Shown here: one piece after another, positions 24,280-32,000 of the stretch
Layout: the number at the start of each line of letters is the position of its first letter
Position numbering within the stretch: position 1 is the first letter of the stretch
Assembly: GCF_002300165.1 (NCBI RefSeq)
Contig: NZ_MLCE01000015.1
Location: forward strand, 124,001-188,000
Reading direction: 5' to 3'
Length of the DNA stretch: 64,000 bases
Origin: Streptomyces sp. Tue6028
GTDB lineage: Bacteria > Actinomycetota > Actinomycetes > Streptomycetales > Streptomycetaceae
The notes under the pieces: generated by a model
Databases searched by the model: none
What the model was told of the DNA's origin: nothing
Seen by the model: the letters and a program-made list of their open reading frames with translations, nothing else
Made by a program: the position numbers and the translations under genes

Positions 24280-25158
24280 TCACCCCTGCGGCGCCCGCCC
24301 CCGGACCGGTGCCGTCTCGAAGAGGTCGGCGAAGTACTTGGTCAGTGTCTCGACGGACTTCTCGGGGACGGGCTCCTCCTCCGGTCCGGTCGGCAACTCG
24401 TGACGGGGCACGGGAGGGGCGGTCTCGGCCTCCTCGATCCAACGGCGCAGATCTTCGGGGTCCCGCCACTCGTCTGCGGCCATCGCGTCGTAGACCAGGG
24501 TGGCACCGGCTGTGTTGATCGCGGCCATGAGGCCGTTGATCTCACGGCCGGTGGTGGCGATGCCGCTCTGGAGGACACGGACCAACGCCTGGGCCGTCGG
24601 GCGGTGGTCGACCAGGTCCGACCGCATCACGGTGTGGATCAGATCCTGATTGGAGCAGGCGACCACTACCGGGGCGTAGTCCCGTCCGTTGCGGAACAGT
24701 TCGGCCGCCCACCACAGACGTGAGAAACACTGCCGGTCCGGGGATCCCTTGAAACGGGCCGCGGCGACACGCGAGTCAGCGCTCCCCGACGAGGGCGCGG
24801 AGGCATGCCGCCACGCCACGTAGTCCGGGGCGACACCGAGCGCGAGGTGGTTCCAGATCCGCCGGTCGGCGGCCTCCCGCCGGGTCAGGCGAAGAGCGGC
24901 GTGCAGACGGGGGGCCAGCCAGGCGTCAGCCTCCGTCCGGTTCTCCTTGAACTGGTGCAACACGTCGTCGATCAGTTCCCGAAGAGGTTCCGCCCGCCAG
25001 CGGGGGTCCTCCTCGGGAAGGGGTTCGACGACCTTCGCCAGGTCCACGCCCCCGTGCCCCTGGATCCCCCGGAGAAGATCCTCGGTGAGGAAGGGATCGG
25101 CGGCCGTCGCGGAGAGCAGACCGAGTCGCGGGGGAAGGTGGTGCGGCTGCTCGATCAC
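24280..25158 (-). CDS. Unrecognised defence-locus protein (possibly DUF6339)
   Basis: The 292-residue soluble protein is mostly helical, with conserved-looking segments FLTEDLLRGI, WLAPRLHAALRLTRREA, WNHLALGVAPDYVAWRH and FSRLWWAAELFRNGRDY. No enzyme motif, signal or membrane segment is visible. The NCBI label DUF6339 comes to mind but I cannot verify it. GTG 25158 overlaps the upstream stop by 4 bases (GTGA), so it is translationally coupled as the last gene of the three-gene minus-strand operon. Its stop is only 10 bases from that of the methyltransferase on the other strand. Linkage suggests an accessory role in the defence system. Confidence 0.7.
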   Translation of the reverse strand: MIEQPHHLPPRLGLLSATAADPFLTEDLLRGIQGHGGVDLAKVVEPLPEEDPRWRAEPLRELIDDVLHQFKENRTEADAWLAPRLHAALRLTRREAADRRIWNHLALGVAPDYVAWRHASAPSSGSADSRVAAARFKGSPDRQCFSRLWWAAELFRNGRDYAPVVVACSNQDLIHTVMRSDLVDHRPTAQALVRVLQSGIATTGREINGLMAAINTAGATLVYDAMAADEWRDPEDLRRWIEEAETAPPVPRHELPTGPEEEPVPEKSVETLTKYFADLFETAPVRGRAPQG

Positions 25159-26150
25159 GACCGGTCCTCTCGATTGGTCTGCTGGAGCGCGCGCAGGACG
25201 TTGGCGAGCGACTGTCGCGCACCCGCACGACGTACGGCGGCGAAGTGGACGCGGGTCTGGAGTTCCGCCCAACCGGCGTCGCCGGTCCGCCGTCGATGCA
25301 CCTGGCGCAGCGCATCCTCGGCTCGGAGGCCGGGCACCACGTCGGGGAGCATCTCCCGCAGCACCTCCCCCCTCCAGTCGGAGGGGAAGACGGGCGAGCC
25401 GTCGGGCTCGACCTCCAGATCACCGACCGCGCTGTGGAAGACGGCCGTCCACACGTCGGTGGCCATCTGCGAGAGCAGCAACTCGTGAACCCTGTTCTCC
25501 ATCCCGCCGGTCTCGCCGCCGAGAAGGTCGGAGAACCCTTCGACATCGGTATTGACCATCACCACCGGGAGCCGGCCCGAGGCATCGACGACCCAGGGGG
25601 CGTCGGCGTAGGGACGCAACCACTCCCGCGCGCTCTTGGTGAAGCTCGTCTGCTTGACGTCGAGGCGGAGTCCACCCAGCGGTTCCTCGGCGGTCGTGTC
25701 GATCGTCCAGTCGGTGTCGGTCTCGGTGATCGCCCGGCCCCGCACGCCGTCCACGGTGGCGACCGCGTGGACCGCCAGATCGGCACGACCGACGTGGTCG
25801 TCACGGCGCACCTCGATCGCACCGGACCATTCCTTGCTTTCCGGGGCATCCTGGCGGAGTTCGACCGTGGTTCGGACGTTGGTGTCGCCGTCGGTGAGCA
25901 CCGCAAGGACCCGTAGATCGCTCCACGGGGCGTCCGGGTCGGTGGCACCGGGGGGCAGGGTCGCGGACAGGCCGATCCTGGCGGACAGCCAGTCCTCGTG
26001 CTGTGCCACGCCCAGGGCAACCGTCCTCTGAGGTGTCGAGAACGCCGAGGTGTCCAAGTGGTCACGGGTGCGGTCGGGCAGCCTGAGCGAGACCGACGTC
26101 ACCCTCAGACCGACCGGGCGGTTGAGTCTCTTGTACGGATAGAACTTCAT
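25155..26150 (-). CDS. Unrecognised defence-locus protein, beta-rich
   Basis: The 331-residue soluble protein is predicted by eye to be beta-rich in residues 1-170 (alternating VTSVSLRL, ARIGLSATL, VRTTVELRQD), with a more helical C-terminal half (MENRVHELLLSQMATDVW; LRQVHRRR). I recognise no family. ATG 26150 lies 3 bases after the stop of the XRE-ATPase gene, and its own stop overlaps the next start (GTGA). The tight coupling implies a fixed stoichiometry with the XRE-ATPase and the 292-aa protein, perhaps as a complex. Confidence 0.7.
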   Translation of the reverse strand: MKFYPYKRLNRPVGLRVTSVSLRLPDRTRDHLDTSAFSTPQRTVALGVAQHEDWLSARIGLSATLPPGATDPDAPWSDLRVLAVLTDGDTNVRTTVELRQDAPESKEWSGAIEVRRDDHVGRADLAVHAVATVDGVRGRAITETDTDWTIDTTAEEPLGGLRLDVKQTSFTKSAREWLRPYADAPWVVDASGRLPVVMVNTDVEGFSDLLGGETGGMENRVHELLLSQMATDVWTAVFHSAVGDLEVEPDGSPVFPSDWRGEVLREMLPDVVPGLRAEDALRQVHRRRTGDAGWAELQTRVHFAAVRRAGARQSLANVLRALQQTNREDRS

Positions 26151-26153
26151 GCC

Positions 26154-28298
26154 TCACTCCCCTGAGCCGGCACGGAGTTCGAGCGCGAGTCGCGTGAGTT
26201 CGGTGCGGACCGGATGACTGGTGGGATCTGTGGCCCCACGGAACACCGCCCTGCGGGCGCCTTGCTCGAAGTGCAGAACGCCGCCTTCCACCTCGCAGCC
26301 CTCCACGGCGACGAGTTCGGCCCAGTCGAGTCTGGGCCTGCCGCCCGAGCGGACTTCGAGGAGAACCACAGGGGTCATCGCGGGCAGTTCGTCGGCGCGT
26401 GGAAGCTTCACCTCCGCGGTGATCCGCCACTCCTTGCTCTCACCGATCTCGGCGTCCAACTCGACCAGTTCCGGCACGGTCGGCCCGGAACCCCGCTTGA
26501 CTGCGGCGGTCTTGCGCTGGACGGTGAGTTTCTTGCGCAGCTTGGCGCTCTCCTCGGAGCCGGGGCGCTTCGGTCGGACCACCAGTTCCTTGACGGCTGC
26601 GTTGACCTCGGTGGTGAGTCTGGAGATCCGGTTGTGGGCACTGTGGGACCATCGGAGCGTCAACTCCTCGGTCTGGCCCCATCGGTCGTGCTCCGGAGGT
26701 TCCGCGGCCCGTAGGAACTCCTCGGCCTCCCCCGCGAAGGGCGCCGACTCCCCCGCCGCATGGCCCACCAGGAGAACGGCCTGGAACTGGGTGACGCCCA
26801 GCGGCAGACCGTGAACGGTCGACTTTTTGATGGTCATCCGGTTGCCACGCAGCGAGTGGACCTGGTTCGGTACCCCGTCCTTGTCCTCGGCCTCCGTGAC
26901 CAGGAGGACCCCCTGGTGTGTGCCGAGCGTGCCCGACCGTCCGCCGAACAGGGGGAGCTTGAGCGGAACGGCACGGAGGGCCACCTGGCCGGCCTCGGTA
27001 AGCCGGTCCACGGTCGTCCCTTCGTAGAACGCCCGCAGCGCCCGGCTCCGCGAGGGCTGAATGTCGGTGGGGTCGACCGTCTCCTCCTCCAGCACGATCT
27101 CGCCGTTGCGATACGTGCGCACCGAGGTCTCGAGCAAAGGAAGCCTGCTGCCGCCTCCGGTCATGGCCGCCCAGAAATCCCGGCCCAACGCTTCGACCAG
27201 ACGTCGATGCATGACACGGATGTCGCGGATCCCGTCACCGTCGCTCGCGTTGCCTTCCTCGTCGTCCGAGTCCGTTCCACCCTGCTCGAGGCTCGCCACG
27301 TCGTGGGCGCCGACAATGAGGAAGGACGTGCCCGGCTCGTCGTTGTCACGGGTGAGATGAAGGCGTTCGACCGTCTCCTCGTCCGCCCACCAGGAGCGAA
27401 CCACCTCCGCGTTGTGCGTCTCGGGATCGGGTCGCCCCAGCCAGGCGGGGCCCGCGTACGGAATGCCGTCGACGGAACGCCAGGGCAGCTCCAGCCTCCC
27501 GATGACGCGACGCTCAGTGCGCCCCTCGTGCGGCACGGAGAGCGTGGAGTTGATGAGCACCATGCCCAGCGCGCTGGTGGCCCAAAGAGTTGCCTTGCCG
27601 AGACCGTAGGAGCCGCCCGCGCCGCGCCCCGACTTGAGGCTTTCCAACTGCCTGCGGACGACTGCCGCGAACTTGCCGTCGTCGTAGTCGTCACCGGTGA
27701 GGCCCGAGGCGTTGTAGTCGTCGATCCGGAGGAGGACCAGGCGACCCTTTTCGAACATGTCTCGTACGCCTGCGTCCACGACGCGGCCGACCTTCTGATC
27801 GGCGGCTGACTCGGAGACCGCCGAGTAGTGGGGTTGGAGTTCGTCCCAGAGCAGGGCAGCACGGAACGCCTCCAGCTTCTCGCCGGTGAGTTCGTGGATG
27901 GTGTATCGCACGCGGACCGGACGACCGTTCTCCACGAGTCGCTCGTCGAGGCTGTTCTGGCAGGTCTCCCGCGCGAGCACCTGGACGTCCGCGTCGAAGG
28001 CGAAAGCCGCGGCGTTCCCGCCGTCGCGCCCGCCGTCCTGGTAGCCGGGCCGGTGGTACCAGGTGACAGGGAGGCCGGCTTGCGTGTCGGTGGTACGTGT
28101 GTGCACCGTGCCCAGGTCCGTTCCGAGCGCCTTGGCGATCTCTCCCATGACGGTCGGACGGGGGACCGAACGCTTGGTGATCCACGCCGAGACCGCGGCC
28201 CGGGTCAGCCCCAGCTCCTCCGCCAGCTCCGCCTGCGTCTTGTTCGCGAGCCTGAGCTGACGAGCCAGCCAGGGCCCGAACTCCTCACCGGCCTCCAT
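26154..28298 (-). CDS. XRE-type HTH fused to GHKL/HSP90-like ATPase
   Basis: The 714-residue protein joins an XRE helix-turn-helix (residues ~15-62, TQAELAEELGLTRAAVSAW) to a GHKL ATPase with N-box ETCQNSLDE (Asn115), a G1-like DDYNASGLTG (193-202) and G2 GGSYGLGKAT (228-237). The 400-residue remainder has charged linkers and beta-rich parts that I do not recognise. The HTH suggests DNA binding, either autoregulation or target sensing. ATG 28298 has GGAGG upstream; GTG 28310 is an alternative. It is the first gene of the minus-strand trio, with a strong promoter and repeated TGACGC motifs upstream. It is the second of three ATPases of this fold in the locus. Confidence 0.85.
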   Translation of the reverse strand: MEAGEEFGPWLARQLRLANKTQAELAEELGLTRAAVSAWITKRSVPRPTVMGEIAKALGTDLGTVHTRTTDTQAGLPVTWYHRPGYQDGGRDGGNAAAFAFDADVQVLARETCQNSLDERLVENGRPVRVRYTIHELTGEKLEAFRAALLWDELQPHYSAVSESAADQKVGRVVDAGVRDMFEKGRLVLLRIDDYNASGLTGDDYDDGKFAAVVRRQLESLKSGRGAGGSYGLGKATLWATSALGMVLINSTLSVPHEGRTERRVIGRLELPWRSVDGIPYAGPAWLGRPDPETHNAEVVRSWWADEETVERLHLTRDNDEPGTSFLIVGAHDVASLEQGGTDSDDEEGNASDGDGIRDIRVMHRRLVEALGRDFWAAMTGGGSRLPLLETSVRTYRNGEIVLEEETVDPTDIQPSRSRALRAFYEGTTVDRLTEAGQVALRAVPLKLPLFGGRSGTLGTHQGVLLVTEAEDKDGVPNQVHSLRGNRMTIKKSTVHGLPLGVTQFQAVLLVGHAAGESAPFAGEAEEFLRAAEPPEHDRWGQTEELTLRWSHSAHNRISRLTTEVNAAVKELVVRPKRPGSEESAKLRKKLTVQRKTAAVKRGSGPTVPELVELDAEIGESKEWRITAEVKLPRADELPAMTPVVLLEVRSGGRPRLDWAELVAVEGCEVEGGVLHFEQGARRAVFRGATDPTSHPVRTELTRLALELRAGSGE

Positions 28299-28346
28299 GT
28301 GGCCTCCCACTCCCCGCAGTATGTCGTTGTGCCCCCGGTCACAGAC

Positions 28347-28391
28347 AGGCTAATTTGACGCCCTGACGCACGTCAACTGATGCTTGACGCA
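28347..28391 (-). promoter_or_regulatory. Promoter and likely autoregulatory operator of XRE-ATPase operon
   Basis: On the minus strand TTGACG (plus positions 28371-28376) and TAGCCT (28347-28352), separated by 18 bases, form a good housekeeping promoter. The -35 hexamer pairs with CGTCAA 10 bases away as an inverted repeat (28355-28376), and a third TTGACGC with inverted flanks lies at 28384. Such repeated half-sites around a promoter fit binding by the XRE domain encoded downstream. Confidence 0.65.
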
Positions 28392-28657
28392 AGCTCGATC
28401 GACCCCGCAAGCTCATCAACCCGGCTCATCACCTTTTCCCGACTTCGACGGCTTCGCCCAGAAGGGTGCGGGCCGGACGGATCAAGGAAAGGTCGGCACG
28501 GAATCCCGGACGCAAAGACTCATCGCAAAGCGGAGACGTCAACTCCATTAAGCAATAGGAGAGTTGGGGATGACACGAACGAGTGAAGCGCTCTAGGATC
28601 CTCGACAACGACAGCTGTCGCCTCACTCGGGAACTCCCGTGTGACAGCGGGTGAGTT

Positions 28658-28909
28658 GTGCCCTGTTTCCACTGCACGGCCCCGAACGCCTCCGCGCCCC
28701 GGGGATCCCCGAGAAGAATCGGAGGAATCGCAACCCATGAAAGGCCCTCCCGAACATTCGGGATCTCGGTACACCTGCGGCTTTCTTCGGCCAGCTCCGA
28801 CACGGAAACAACGCAGACCCTCAACTCGTTCGGCATGACAGTCGGCGAATTCGACGACCTCTTCGGCCACCGCTCCGAATTCATCGATCCTGACGACGGC
28901 CGACCTTGA
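28658..28909 (+). CDS. Doubtful small ORF, possible gene remnant
   Basis: This is an open frame of 83 codons whose second half has Streptomyces-like third positions and a protein-like sequence (TLNSFGMTVGEFDDLF, then an acidic end). The first half looks non-coding. The best ribosome site in the area, GGAGGA before ATG 28737, belongs to another frame, which encodes only 33 codons and stops at 28838. A frameshift between these two frames, or a remnant of a longer gene, would explain this. An inverted repeat follows the stop. I do not recognise the sequence. Confidence 0.3.
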   Translation: MPCFHCTAPNASAPRGSPRRIGGIATHERPSRTFGISVHLRLSSASSDTETTQTLNSFGMTVGEFDDLFGHRSEFIDPDDGRP

Positions 28910-28961
28910 GACGGCTCGTGTCGCCTCGACGTCCGATCAGTGATGTCGCAAGGCCGTCTCA
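28907..28961. repeat. Inverted repeat with 37-base loop
   Basis: TGAGACGGC (28907-28915) pairs perfectly with GCCGTCTCA (28953-28961). It starts at the stop codon of the small ORF and precedes the ATPase-helicase gene by 95 bases. It could be a terminator, a leader structure or a protein site. Confidence 0.4.
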
Positions 28962-29056
28962 TCACATCACCGCAGCTCAAGCGGGTTCGGGACGCCTCCA
29001 CACCCGACTTCGCCCTCCGCTTCCGTCATATCCTTCGTAGGAGTCGTGAAGAAGCA

Positions 29057-32000
29057 ATGTCCGTCACCCCGTCGTCGGTGATTCCCACCGTCATCGAACA
29101 GTCGTCTCGTGTCCTGCAGACCTATGCGGTCGACCCCGGCCTCGTTCCGGAACACGCCAACGGGGAACGCCGCATCACCCAGGGCGGCTACGGCGACCGT
29201 CAGCTCTTCGAACTCGTACAGAACGCAGCCGACGAGATGGCCACCGAGCCCGGGGGATCTGTCCAGGTCGTCCTCACCGACAGGCACCTCTACTGTGCCA
29301 ACGAGGGTGAACCGGTGACGGCCGAGGGCGCGGAAACCATTCTGCGAATGAGCATGTCGCGCAAGCGCGGCGGCCAGATCGGTCGTTTCGGTGTGGGCGT
29401 GAAGTCCGTTCTCGTCGTCACCGACACACCACAGTTCTTCAGCAGTTCCGGCTCCTTCGGATTCGATCGTGAATGGGCGCTCGAGAAGATCCGCTCGGTC
29501 CCCGGTGTACGGAAGCGCCTGGGCGAGGAGTTCGAGGCGCCGGTGCTGCGCATGGCCCGCCCTCTCGACGCCGACGCGGAGCGTGCCCAGGACCCGGTTC
29601 TCGACGAACTGCTGCGCTGGGCCACGACCGTCGTCCGCCTACCGCTGCTCGACGGCGCCGCCGCCAGGCTGGCGCTGGACATGCACGGCGGGCGGACGCC
29701 CGCCGGATCGGCCCGTGAGGAGTTCCCGCCGGGGTTCCAGCTGCTCTCTCCTCACGTGGGGACGGTGGTGCTCGAGGACCGCAGGCCCCGTCCGGCCCTT
29801 CGCCGCGTGCTGACCGCCGAGCAGTCCGGGAACCTGCACGTCGTGACCGAGGAGCGGGCGGGCCGGGCGACCGTCAGCGCCCGCTGGAGGGTCTTCTCCA
29901 CCGCGCACGAACCCGGTCCCGCTGCCCGAGCCGACGCCGGCGAACTGCACGACCGTCTCGCGCTCGACCTCGCCTGGGCAGTGCCCGCCCTGGAGAAGGA
30001 CGAAAAGAGCGGGCTCTACGTCAGCCCGCAGTCGCGGGGGCGAGGCCGCTTCTGGTCCTTCTTCCCGACCAAGTACGAGATGTCCCTGAGCGGCATCCTC
30101 AACGGCTCCTGGAAGACCAACGAGGACCGACAGAACCTGCTCGACTCCTCGGCGTTCAACGAAGAGATGATCAAGGTCTCGGCGAAGTTGGTGGTCGAGT
30201 CCCTCCCCGGCCTGGCCCCCGCCGAGGACCCCGCCGCGTACCTCCCACTGTTGCCCGGGCGTGTGAAGGAGGCGATCAGTTGGGCGGACGAGTTCCTGAC
30301 CCGGGAGATCTGGGACCAGGCGGCCGTCCGGCCGTCTCTCCCCGACCAGGAGGGCGTGCTGCGCGTCCCGACCGAGCTGCGCGTCCCGCCGCGCCTCGAC
30401 AAGGACCGGCACGCCGGCTGGTTGCGGATGTGGCACGAGACACCCGGCCGCCCCTCCGACTGGCTGCACCCCGACGCGGAGGCCGACACGCTGCGTTCGG
30501 GAAAGGTCGAGCACGTCCTCGGTGCGGCCGGGCACAAGCGCTCCGACGTCCGGGCGTGGCTGGAGGCCCTGGTCGCGTGCGGCACCGCCGAAGCCTCCGC
30601 GACCGCCGTCCGCATCCTCGCAGACATGATCGAGGCCGGGTCGCCGTACACCGAGGAGGCCCGCAAAGCGAAGATCGTGCTCACCGAGGAGCACGGCCTC
30701 GTCCCTCCGGTCGCCGGTCAGGTGTTCCGCCGTGCGGACGAGGACGGACTGCGGGAGTCCTTGGTGTACGTGGTCGGCGAGATGGCCGGGAACCCCGGAC
30801 TCGCCTCCGCGCTCAATCTGCTCGGCATCCGCGAGGCGGACGTCGAGGGCCGGTTCGTCAGCGTGCTCGACCAGGGCTTCGACGGCTACGGGAGCACCGA
30901 GTGGGAGCGCTTCTGGGACCTGTTCCGCCAGGCCGGCGGGCGCAGGTTGACCCACACCGTGCTCCGGCAGGTGCCGAACGTCCGCGAGACGCTGCGTGTC
31001 CGGACGGCGGACGGGAAGTTCCGGCCGATACGCGACTGCATGTTGCCGGGCGCGGTGGTCGACGCCGAGCGCGACCCGAGCATCGCCGTGGACATGAAGT
31101 TCCACTCCGACGATGTCGCCGTCTTCCGCGAGTTCGGTCTGCTGGAGCGTCCGTCCGCATCGATGCGTCCGGAGAACGAGGCCTGGTTCGAGGAGTACCG
31201 GGAAGCCGTCCACGCAACCCTTCTGCGGGGCCTGGACCAGCGCGCTCCTCGTCCCGCCCTCAACCGTCTCAAGATGGAGGGGGCCGCGATCGGGGGGCCG
31301 CTGCACCTCTTCCGGGCACTGTCCGAGGAGTCCCGCGCCTCCTTCCTGAAAGCCCTGCCGGACGACGCCGTGGTGGACAACTGGACGCGCCAGATCGGCG
31401 CCCAGTCGAGCACCAGGCAAGCCGTGGAATCACCGATCCGCTGGATGCTCAGAAGGCACGGGTCGGTCTTCACCTCCCAGGGGATCAAGCCGCTGCGCGA
31501 AGCGGTCGGCCCGCAGCTCGCCGCCTACTGCGACGTCCTGCCGGTGGCCGATCTCTCCCCGGAGAAGGCCCGCAAGCTGCGTCTGCCCACCACGGTCGAC
31601 GACGTCCCGCCCGAACGCTGGGAGCCCCTGCTCCTGGAGCTGACCCGCAGTGCGGACGACAAGTTCGTCGGCAACACCTACGTGATGCTCACCCGGCTAG
31701 GCGCGGCCTTCCCCGAGGACTCGCTGACCCGCTGTCGGATCGGCGACACCTGGGGCACCCGTCCGGACGACGAGATCACCGTCGCCGTCGGTACGGCCGA
31801 GTACCGGGCCCTGCGCGCCGAACAGCTCCCCGCGCTGCTCGTGGTGTCCGAGGCCGACGCCGAACTCATGGCGACCACATGGCACATGAAGCGCTATGCC
31901 GAAGCCATCACCCGAGAGACGCGTGAGGTCCCCGACGGCGACCCGGTTCCGCTCGTCGAGCTGTACCCCGCCCTGCGCCAGCGACTCAACAGCGGCAACC

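Larger units (their letters stand above)
28392..29056. other. Intergenic region between divergent defence operons
   Basis: This stretch of ~665 bases separates the XRE-ATPase promoter from the ATPase-helicase start. By eye it is less GC-rich than the flanking genes. It contains short open frames of doubtful status, a 9-bp inverted repeat (28907-28961) and presumably the promoter of the right operon, which I cannot pinpoint. Confidence 0.5.
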
